The translations under genes were made by a program, and so were the position numbers. Shown here in pieces: positions 57,046 to 64,000 of a DNA stretch of 64,000 nt. Each line of letters starts with the position of its first letter. Within the stretch, counting starts at the first letter, position 1. Source of the DNA: Chloroflexota bacterium (lineage in GTDB: Bacteria > Chloroflexota > Dehalococcoidia > Lucifugimonadales > JACPQL01); the NCBI GenBank assembly GCA_016190445.1, contig JACPQL010000023.1, positions 25,611 through 89,610 of the forward strand, given 5' to 3'. The notes under the pieces are model-generated. The model was given only the letters and a program-made list of their open reading frames with translations. It was not told where the DNA came from and did no database searches.

Positions 57046-57308
57046 TGTCGGCAGTCGCCCTGGTCAACGCAGTCATCAGCCTCCTGTATTTCGCCATCCT
57101 GGGGCGGGTCATACTTTCCTGGGTGATGGTTGCCGGCATCAGGAATGACTTCGTCATCCGGCTCAACAACGCCCTGGTAGCCATCACCGAGCCCCTCTTG
57201 GGGCCCCTGCGCCGGGTGCTTCCCACCATGGGGATGATGGACATCACCCCCATGGTGGCCATCTTTATCCTGATCATCGTCCAGCAGGTGCTCCTGGCAC
57301 TGCTCTAG
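57045..57308 (+). CDS. YggT family membrane protein
   Basis: ILGRVILSWVMVAGIRNDFVIRLNNALVAITEPLLGPLRRVLPTMGMMDITPMVAIFIL; overlaps the proC stop (TAATG). Confidence 0.9.
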   Translation: MSAVALVNAVISLLYFAILGRVILSWVMVAGIRNDFVIRLNNALVAITEPLLGPLRRVLPTMGMMDITPMVAIFILIIVQQVLLALL

Positions 57309-57571
57309 CCCACCAGGCGCCGCAGCACCTCCTCCCGTGCCAGAGGTACCTCCACCACCTTGTTCCGGCTGCCCTGGCCCCTTAGGAGTCGAATGGCCCC
57401 CACCGGCACCGCCAGGCGCCGGGCCAGCGCCTCCAGGACTGCCTTGTTGGCGCGCCCCTCCACAGGCGGCTCGGTGACCCGTACTCGCAGCGCATCGTGG
57501 CCCAGGAGAAGGACCTCCTCCCGCCGGGCCCTCGGCTGCACCCTCAGATTCCACCTGGAGCCTTCTGCCAT
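57305..57571 (-). CDS. DUF167 / YggU family protein
   Basis: WNLRVQPRARREEVLLLGHDALRVRVTEPPVEGRANKAVLEALARRLAVPVGAIRLLRGQGSRNKVVEV. Confidence 0.9.
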   Translation of the reverse strand: MAEGSRWNLRVQPRARREEVLLLGHDALRVRVTEPPVEGRANKAVLEALARRLAVPVGAIRLLRGQGSRNKVVEVPLAREEVLRRLVG

Positions 57572-57657
57572 GGAGTCCCTCGCTTATCACCCCCCAGCTT
57601 GACTACATCGCTGTGCATAGCACATAATACTGCTAGGCTTGGAGGGGAGCAGCAAGA

Positions 57658-57987
57658 GTGTACCGGAAAGAGCTATTGAAAGGGAGTACGGATACGCTCC
57701 TTTTGGCGCTGCTGGCCGAGGAGCCCATGTACGGCTATCAGCTCGTCAAGGAGATGGCCAGGCGCAGCAGCGGATATTTCCGCTTCAAGGAGGGTACGCT
57801 CTATCCGGCCCTGCACCGACTGGTGCGGGCTGGACTGGCGGAGGCGAAGTGGAGCGGGTCGCCCTCGGGCCAGATGCGACGCTACTATTACATCACCGGT
57901 AAGGGCAGCAAGAGCCTCCAGGAGCAGCTTGATGAGTGGCGTCAGTTCTCCCGCGCGGTGGAACTGGTGATGCAGCCCGTCCCATAG
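57658..57987 (+). CDS. PadR family transcriptional regulator
   Basis: ELLKGSTDTLLLALLAEEPMYGYQLVKEMARRSSGYFRFKEGTLYPALHRLVRAGLAEAKW. Confidence 0.93.
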   Translation: MYRKELLKGSTDTLLLALLAEEPMYGYQLVKEMARRSSGYFRFKEGTLYPALHRLVRAGLAEAKWSGSPSGQMRRYYYITGKGSKSLQEQLDEWRQFSRAVELVMQPVP

Positions 57988-58002
57988 AGCGCCGAGGCCA
58001 CC

Positions 58003-58980
58003 ATGAACACGGACATCCACGCATATCTAGGCAACATGGGCCGGCACCTACGGCTCGAGCCCGGCCGGCGATCAGAGATACTACGCGAGCTGAGCACTCA
58101 CGTGGAGGAGCGGGTACGCGAGCTGAGAGAGTCAGGAATACCCTCCGCCGAAGCCACGGAGAGTGCCATTCGAGAGCTAGGCGACCTCTCCCAGGTATCG
58201 CGGGAGATGTACTCGGTCCACAGCACAGGTTCATGGAGCGAGGTGCTGTTGGCCACAACACCCCACCTTCTGCTGGCTGCCGTATTCGCACTTCATCTCT
58301 GGACGCGCATGTTCTGGGTGGTGGCGCTGGCGGTGTTTGCCGGTCTGGTGGCGGTGCTGGCCTGGCGCAGAGGGAACCCCAAGTGGAGCTACCCCTGGCT
58401 GGGGTATGCCCTGGCAGCCCCGGCAGTCACCTGGCTGCTGGCGCTGGCGTCGCTGGCATACGGGGCGTGGCAGTCAGTACAGGGAGGCAGCCTGCCCCTG
58501 GGATTGCCCCTCTACCTCGGTATTGCGGTGTATATACCCTTCAGCCTGTGGGTTATGATGCGTATCGCCCGGCGGGTAGCCAGGCAGGACTGGCTACTGG
58601 CGTCCCTGGCCGCGCTGCCTCTGCCGTTCCTGGGAAGCTGGCTGTTCTTCCTCCAGTGGCGGCAGGGCTTGCTGATCGCCAACCCCACCCGGGCACTGGC
58701 AGCCGATGCGGACACTGCTCTGATGTTTGTCGCCCTGGCAGTGACTACGGCCCTGTTCCTCAAGATAGGCCGACGGGAGTGGCGCATCCTGCTGGTGATA
58801 GTGGCCGCCCCTGTCTTGGCGGCGCTGGGAGGGATCACGTACCAGGCAGACCCGCAGTCTCTTCCCATCATCGTGGTCACCTTCTTGACGGTGGCATTCC
58901 TGCTGAGCCCCCTGCTGCTGGGGTCGCACGACTCCCTAGAAGAGGTCTGGTACGCTCCCTCCAGTGAACAACCTGTCTGA
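58003..58980 (+). CDS. Membrane protein with N-terminal HAAS-like helical domain
   Basis: LRLEPGRRSEILRELSTHVEERVRELRESGIPSAEATESAIRELGD then several TM helices; adjacent to PadR, a common pairing. Confidence 0.75.
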   Translation: MNTDIHAYLGNMGRHLRLEPGRRSEILRELSTHVEERVRELRESGIPSAEATESAIRELGDLSQVSREMYSVHSTGSWSEVLLATTPHLLLAAVFALHLWTRMFWVVALAVFAGLVAVLAWRRGNPKWSYPWLGYALAAPAVTWLLALASLAYGAWQSVQGGSLPLGLPLYLGIAVYIPFSLWVMMRIARRVARQDWLLASLAALPLPFLGSWLFFLQWRQGLLIANPTRALAADADTALMFVALAVTTALFLKIGRREWRILLVIVAAPVLAALGGITYQADPQSLPIIVVTFLTVAFLLSPLLLGSHDSLEEVWYAPSSEQPV

Positions 58981-59082
58981 CCTCCGCCGGGCGTCCCCGT
59001 GCCTTCCTGTACTTGCAAAGAACGTCGCCCAAACGTGGCGAGTAAGCCGCATCCCCAGCACAAGCTAGGTGTGAGCACAGCC

Positions 59083-59946
59083 ATGGTCGTACAAAAGGTC
59101 TCCGTCGTAGCGGACAGCAGCATCTCCTTGCCCAGCCAGATGCTGGAGCAGCACTCCATTCTCACCGCTCCCTTTGAGATCGCCTTCGGAGACCATGTGT
59201 ACCGGGACGGCACGGAACCGGCACGCTTCTACGAACTGCTGCGCACCAGCCCCCAGCTCCCCACCACCTCCTCCCCCAGTCCCGCCTCCTTCCTTGCGGC
59301 GTTCGAGAAGGCGGCGCATCAGGCCAAGGACATCCTGTGCCTCACCCTCTCTGCCCAACTCAGCGCCACCTACCAGTCGGCCTGCTCCGCCGCAGCCATG
59401 GCCAAAGAGTCGCTGCCAGGGGTACGCATCCGGGTGGTGGATACCCAGACCGCCGCCGCCGCCGAGGGGCTTCTGGCCCTGGCAGTGGCGCGGCGGGCTC
59501 AGGCTGGAGCAGACATGGAGGAGGTGCTCAGAGCGACCTCGGAGCTACAGGCACGAGTCCGCCTTCTGGGCATCCTGGACACCCTGTACTACATCTGGCG
59601 CGGGGGCCACATCCCCAAGGTGGCGGTGTGGCTGGGCTCCGCCCTACAGATCAAACCCCTCCTGGAGCTATCCTCAGGAGATGTCCACCTGGTGGCCCGG
59701 CCCAGGACCCAACGCCGGGCCCTGGAGCAGATGCTCGGTATGATGGACCGCTATCTTGGCAGTGGCCCCGCCAGCGTAGCGGTAGTACATGCGGCCACCC
59801 CCGAGGCCGCCGTGGAGCTGGAGGCGGAGGTGAGACGCCGGTTCCAGTGCCGCGAGCTGTTTGTCACCGAGTTCCCCCCGGTCATAGGGGCCCACACCGG
59901 CCCTGGCCTCCTGGGTTGCGCCTTTTACCCAGCGACGGACTCCTGA
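59083..59946 (+). CDS. DegV family (fatty-acid-binding) protein
   Basis: VSVVADSSISLPSQMLEQHSILTAPFEIAFGDHVYRDG...TSSPSPASFLAAFEKA...TLSAQLSATYQSA...VVDTQTAAAAEGLLAL. Confidence 0.92.
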   Translation: MVVQKVSVVADSSISLPSQMLEQHSILTAPFEIAFGDHVYRDGTEPARFYELLRTSPQLPTTSSPSPASFLAAFEKAAHQAKDILCLTLSAQLSATYQSACSAAAMAKESLPGVRIRVVDTQTAAAAEGLLALAVARRAQAGADMEEVLRATSELQARVRLLGILDTLYYIWRGGHIPKVAVWLGSALQIKPLLELSSGDVHLVARPRTQRRALEQMLGMMDRYLGSGPASVAVVHAATPEAAVELEAEVRRRFQCRELFVTEFPPVIGAHTGPGLLGCAFYPATDS

Positions 59947-60069
59947 ATATGATTGCAGGACCCCCACCCCCACCCCCACGCCCACGCTCTCCAGCGGCAG
60001 ACGTCACCCCAACGTAAGATTCGTTCTGTGGCGCGCGGCTCCGGGCACCCCGAAAACAGCGATTCAATC

Positions 60070-60158
60070 TGTAGGTCGGGTTTCCCAACCCGACCGTTGT
60101 GGGCGGGCAGGTTCGTCCCGACATGTCGGGATGCCCCACAGGGGTCAATCGCTATTCA
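60070..60158. repeat. Dispersed palindromic repeat, family C copy 2 (inverted relative to copy 1)
   Basis: CTGTAGGTCGGGTTTCCCAACCCGACC...CCCGACATGTCGGGATGCCCCACAGGGGTCAATCGCTATT. Confidence 0.8.
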
Positions 60159-60264
60159 CGGCGGGCACTGCCTGGCTGGAACTCTCCAGCTAGGCCCGCT
60201 ATAATGGGCCTTGGAACGGGTGTCCTCACGACGTTATCCCACCGCAAGCACGCTTCCGAGCGAG

Positions 60265-60873
60265 ATGATCGAAAAGACACTGGAGAGCGATCTTGTTACG
60301 TTGCGCCGAAGCCTGGCCGTGCTTCCATCTCCCGGCGCCAGGCCGGTGTTCCTGGTGGTCAGCGGCCTCCCTGGCACAGGAAAGTCGTATGTCAGCCGCA
60401 GGCTGGCCGAGCAGCTACCCCTGGTGGTGCTGGAGACCGACTCTCTGCGCCGGGCCCTCTTCCATGAACCCACTCACTCGGCAACAGAGAGCGCTCGTCT
60501 CTTCAGGGCCACCCACGCCCTCATAGAAGAGCTCCTCAAGGAGGGATACACTGTCCTCCTGGATGCCACCAACTTGGTGGAGAGCCATCGGGAGCGCCTG
60601 TACCACATCGCCCACAGGCTGAACGTCAAACAGGTCCTGGTGTCAGTGGAGGCGCCGCCAGAGATGGTGAAGGAGCGCCTGGCGAGCCGAGTCGCTGGCG
60701 ATGGAGGGCGGGAGGACAGATCCACAGCCGACTGGGGGGTATACACCCGAATGAAGCCCACCGCCCAGCCCATCCAGCGCCCCCATTACCGGGTGGACAC
60801 CTCGCAAGATGTGACGCCCGTCATCGAGAAGATCCGGCGCGAGGTCCTGCGCTGGACGCGCGCTACCGGATAG
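60265..60873 (+). CDS. P-loop ATPase/kinase (AAA_33-like)
   Basis: PVFLVVSGLPGTGKSYVSRRLAEQLPLVVLETDSLRRALF...EGYTVLLDATNLVESHRERLYHIA. Confidence 0.85.
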   Translation: MIEKTLESDLVTLRRSLAVLPSPGARPVFLVVSGLPGTGKSYVSRRLAEQLPLVVLETDSLRRALFHEPTHSATESARLFRATHALIEELLKEGYTVLLDATNLVESHRERLYHIAHRLNVKQVLVSVEAPPEMVKERLASRVAGDGGREDRSTADWGVYTRMKPTAQPIQRPHYRVDTSQDVTPVIEKIRREVLRWTRATG

Positions 60874-60902
60874 CCTGCGGCAACTGGAACAGGAGGTGGC
60901 CC

Positions 60903-62417
60903 TTGGAGATACGCACCCTAGCGGCTGACATCACCCGAGTGGAGGTAGGAGCCCTCATCGTCAATCTGTTCGAAGGCGTGACCCAGCCCGGAGGTGCCAC
61001 CGGCGCGGTGGACCAGGCCCTGGGCGGCGCCATAAGCCAGCTTATCGCCGACGGGGAGACCAAGGGGAAGAAGGGGGCGATGACCCTCATTCACACCTTT
61101 GGCCGCATCGGGCCGGCCCGGGTCCTGGTGGCGGGGCTGGGCAAAAGGGAGCAGTTCGACGCCGACGTGGTGCGGCAGGTGACCGGGGAGGCGTGCCGGT
61201 ACCTGCACCGCGTGGGCGTGCAGCGCGTGGCCACCATCGCCCACGGCGCAGGCATCGGCGGCCTGGGCGCCGAGGAGTCGGGACAGGCCATCGCCGAGGG
61301 CGCGCTGCTGGGCCTCTACGCCTTCAAGCGGCACATCTCTTCCAACAGCCAGGATAATGAGAAGGAGATTCAAGAACTGCTGGTGGTGGAGCAGGACCAG
61401 GCCAAGGTGGCCGCCCTGGCGCAAGGGATAGAGCGAGGACGCATCGTCGCCGAAGGGGCCACGTTGGCCCGCGACCTGGTCAACGAACCCGCCAACATCA
61501 TGACCCCCACCCGAATGGCGGAGGTGGCGCGTCAGGTGGCCCAGGAGGGTGGCCTGGAGTGCCAGGTGCTGGAGCGTGAGCAGATGCAGGAGTTGGGCAT
61601 GGGAGCGCTCTTGGCCGTGGCTGCAGGAAGCGCCCAGCCGCCCAAGCTCATCATCCTGAAGTACAACGGAGACCCGCAGCACCCGGAGAACAACCTGGGC
61701 ATCATAGGCAAGGGGATCACCTTCGACTCGGGCGGCATCTCCATAAAGCCGGCGCAGAGTATGTGGGAGATGAAGGGGGACATGAGCGGGGGCGCCTCCG
61801 TCATCGGGACTCTCCAGGCCATCAGCAGGCTCAAGCCGAAAATCAACGTCATCGGCGTGGTGCCGGCCACGGAGAACATGCCAGGCGGCTCCGCCCAGCG
61901 GCCTGGGGACATTGTGAAGGCCATGAACGGCAAGAGCATCGAGGTGGACAACACAGATGCCGAGGGTCGCATGGTCCTGGTGGACGCCATGTGCTACGCC
62001 AGAGAGAAGCAGGGGGTAAGGCGCATGGTGGACATAGCCACCCTTACCGGCGCCATGGTGGTGGCCCTGGGCAACGGGTGCACCGGAGCGCTGGGGACCG
62101 ACCAGCCCCTGGTGGACAGGGTGCTCCGGGCGAGCACCGCCGCCGGCGAGAAGATGTGGCAGCTCCCTCTCCTGGAGGAGTACAAGGAGCAGAACAAGAG
62201 CACCTGGGCAGACGTGAAGAACAGCGGTGGCCGGGGCGCAGGCGGCATCACCGCGGCGCTGTTCTTGTCTGAGTTCGCCGGAGATATACCGTGGGTCCAC
62301 CTGGACATAGCCGGTACCTTCCTATCGGACAAGGAGAAGGGGTACATAGTCAAGGGAGCCACGGGGGTGCCGGTGCGCACCCTGGCGAACCTCGCCCTGG
62401 ACCTGGCCGGGAGGTAA
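60903..62417 (+). CDS. pepA: Leucyl aminopeptidase (M17)
   Basis: LARDLVNEPANIMTPTRMAE; GKGITFDSGGISIKPAQSMWEMKGDMSGGA; NTDAEGRMVLVDAM. TTG start. Confidence 0.95.
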   Translation: MEIRTLAADITRVEVGALIVNLFEGVTQPGGATGAVDQALGGAISQLIADGETKGKKGAMTLIHTFGRIGPARVLVAGLGKREQFDADVVRQVTGEACRYLHRVGVQRVATIAHGAGIGGLGAEESGQAIAEGALLGLYAFKRHISSNSQDNEKEIQELLVVEQDQAKVAALAQGIERGRIVAEGATLARDLVNEPANIMTPTRMAEVARQVAQEGGLECQVLEREQMQELGMGALLAVAAGSAQPPKLIILKYNGDPQHPENNLGIIGKGITFDSGGISIKPAQSMWEMKGDMSGGASVIGTLQAISRLKPKINVIGVVPATENMPGGSAQRPGDIVKAMNGKSIEVDNTDAEGRMVLVDAMCYAREKQGVRRMVDIATLTGAMVVALGNGCTGALGTDQPLVDRVLRASTAAGEKMWQLPLLEEYKEQNKSTWADVKNSGGRGAGGITAALFLSEFAGDIPWVHLDIAGTFLSDKEKGYIVKGATGVPVRTLANLALDLAGR

Positions 62418-62438
62418 CAGCGAAGAGGCAGGAGGTGG

Positions 62439-63362
62439 TCAAGACGCCTCCTGCCTCAGGTTCTTATCCAGAAAAGCCAGGGTGACTACCCAAGCGTCAG
62501 CGGCAGACTCCGCATGATAGCGGGCGCCGGTATCGTTGAAGAACGCGTGGGCGGCGCCTTGATAGACCTTGTACTCAAAGGACTTGCCGAGCTCCCTCAT
62601 GGCCTCTTCCAGCTTGGGCACGTTCACCGTGATCCGAGTGTCCTCGGCGCCATAAACGCCCAGCACCCGCGCGCTGATATTGGCCACGTCATCAATGTTG
62701 GCCGGGTTGGGGCCATAGTAGACCACCGCCGCCCTTATGTCCCGGTTGCGAGTGGCAAACAGCAGGGAGTTGCCGCCGCCCCAGCAGTAGCCTATTACCC
62801 CAATGCGGTCTTGCCTGACGTATGGCAGTCCTTGCAGGTACTTGACTCCTGCCTCCGCATCCTTCATGACTCCGTCCGAGGAAAGACTCCCGATGGCCGC
62901 CACCGCTGCCTCAGTGGTGGTGAACTGGTCTGTGCCGCCTACCCTGGAGAGGAAGTCCACAGCCAGGGTCACATACCCCTGGTTGGCGAAGCGCATGGCC
63001 ACATCCTTGATGTGGGGCGTCAGACCACGGTTCTCATGGATCACCACCAGCCCCGGGAAACTGCCATCCCCCCTGGGGCGGGCCAGATAGCCACTGATAG
63101 CAGTCCCGTCACTCTCAAACGATACCACGACGGTATCCACAGCCTCCGGGGCAACCGCTCCCGGGACAGAGCCCACTGGTCCCGGTGACGTTGACGTTGG
63201 GTTTGGCGCAGGGGCCGCCTCCGTCGGAGTGGGCGAAGGCGTAGGTGTCGCTGTAGGTTGCCCAGCACAAGAGACCGCGGCAAGAGACAGGGCAAAGATA
63301 GCCGTCGCCCATAACAGCCTCCCAGAGGCCGGCTTTCGTAGAAATCTCGTAGGCTTAGCCAT
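62439..63362 (-). CDS. Dienelactone hydrolase family lipoprotein
   Basis: Lipobox LAAVSCAG; PTATPTPSPTPTE linker; VVIHENRGLTPHIKDVAMRFANQGYVTLAVDFLSR; GVIGYCWGGGNSLLFA; AHAFFND. Confidence 0.9.
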   Translation of the reverse strand: MAKPTRFLRKPASGRLLWATAIFALSLAAVSCAGQPTATPTPSPTPTEAAPAPNPTSTSPGPVGSVPGAVAPEAVDTVVVSFESDGTAISGYLARPRGDGSFPGLVVIHENRGLTPHIKDVAMRFANQGYVTLAVDFLSRVGGTDQFTTTEAAVAAIGSLSSDGVMKDAEAGVKYLQGLPYVRQDRIGVIGYCWGGGNSLLFATRNRDIRAAVVYYGPNPANIDDVANISARVLGVYGAEDTRITVNVPKLEEAMRELGKSFEYKVYQGAAHAFFNDTGARYHAESAADAWVVTLAFLDKNLRQEAS

Positions 63363-63520
63363 GCAAGCTCCTCCGTCCTGAAGCGGGATGTGTTTCCCAC
63401 ATCTCCCCGAAAAGTAATACGAATTGCCCATGCCTCTTGGTTGTGAGCAGCAGGGGCGTTCACGCGCGGGTCCCGCTACGAGCCGCCCGCCTTTCCTGGT
63501 GCTGCTGCGCTTAACAGATC

Positions 63521-63549
63521 GCTGAAAAAGGCCTCTGGCCTTTTTCAGC
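63521..63549. terminator. Bidirectional stem-loop terminator candidate
   Basis: 13-bp perfect inverted repeat GCTGAAAAAGGCC-TCT-GGCCTTTTTCAGC with A- and T-tracts. Confidence 0.6.
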
Positions 63550-63599
63550 AGCCTGTCAATTGACCCTGAGCCACCGCCGCTGCTACAATCCCCTTGCGT

Positions 63600-63676
63600 G
63601 GTGAGCGTGGCCCAGTGGTTAAGGCGCCTGGCTGTGGCCCAGGTGATCGAGGGTTCGAATCCCTCCGCTCACCCCA
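63600..63676 (+). tRNA. tRNA-His (anticodon GTG), CCA encoded
   Basis: G-1 and discriminator C as expected for tRNA-His; acceptor GTGAGCG/CGCTCAC; anticodon loop CTGTGGC; T arm GAGGGTTCGAATCCCTC. Confidence 0.96.
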
Positions 63677-63720
63677 GCTTCATTACGATTCGCCACTCAG
63701 CAGTCTGCTCGTCTTTCCTT

Positions 63721-63797
63721 CCGCCCGTAGCTCAGTGGATAAGAGCATCGGTCTTCGGAACCGAGAGTCGTGGGTTCGAGTCCCACCGGGCGGGCCA
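63721..63797 (+). tRNA. tRNA-Arg (anticodon TCG), CCA encoded
   Basis: Acceptor CCGCCCG/CGGGCGG; anticodon loop CTTCGGA; T arm GTGGGTTCGAGTCCCAC; G + CCA. Confidence 0.95.
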
Positions 63798-63814
63798 CCA
63801 TAGACGGCAAAACG

Positions 63815-63845
63815 ACGCCCCTGGTTTTCGGCCAGGGGCGTTTTT
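63815..63845 (+). terminator. Rho-independent terminator
   Basis: 10-bp stem ACGCCCCTGG / CCAGGGGCGT followed by TTTTT. Confidence 0.8.
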
Positions 63846-63859
63846 CAGCACCCTGCTAG

Positions 63860-64000
63860 TGTCCTGAGTTATGAATAAGTTGTAGAATGAGTGGCATGAG
63901 CTTCATCACACCACAGGAGGTGCTCATGCCGCGAGGGAGACCGCTGCCACCCTTGAGGATCAGCAGAGATGAAAGAGAGACGCTGGAGCGATGGGTCGCA
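63860..64000 (+). mobile_element. Left end of a probable IS630-family element with the transposase N-terminus (partial)
   Basis: Terminal-looking GTGTCCTGAGTTATGAATAAGTTG after a TA; ORF from 63926 MPRGRPLPPLRISRDERETLERWVA (HTH start) open to the window edge. Confidence 0.6.

Noticed and set aside
60918-62300. Minus-strand ORF of 460 aa
   Set aside because: Shadow of pepA; His/Leu/Gly-rich translation without domain features.

Overview
GC-rich bacterial chromosome segment. My inference is a Chloroflexota / Dehalococcoidia-like organism: dcw remnant with no mur genes, DUF951, type-2 PyrF. Housekeeping content includes infC-rpmI-rplT, trmD/rplS, priA, def, CCA enzyme, secDF, mraZ-rsmH-ftsA-ftsZ, nrdR/class II RNR, pdxA, proC, pepA, Moco genes, sulfate assimilation genes, a 2-oxoacid:ferredoxin oxidoreductase and three CCA-encoding tRNAs. 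The accessory content is led by a ~14 kb tandemly duplicated extracytoplasmic redox island (about 1.7-15.9 kb). Each copy has a Tat-exported 16-Cys Fe-S protein, an NrfD-type membrane protein, a secreted Ig/cupredoxin-type protein, cytochrome c, a coiled-coil lipoprotein and an IPT/TIG-like repeat lipoprotein. No molybdopterin catalytic subunit is present, and a two-component system flanks the island. Other notable items: a PD-(D/E)XK-like domain fused to a hypoxanthine phosphoribosyltransferase with an Arg-rich duplicated N-terminus; infC with a probable AUC start behind a strong Shine-Dalgarno; a division cluster lacking mur genes; candidate NrdR boxes 31 bp apart; several dispersed intergenic palindromic repeat families, one supplying the priA stop codon; and a decayed repeat-lipoprotein gene with its C-terminal remnant still visible. 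All calls come from reading the sequence and supplied ORFs; no database search was run.
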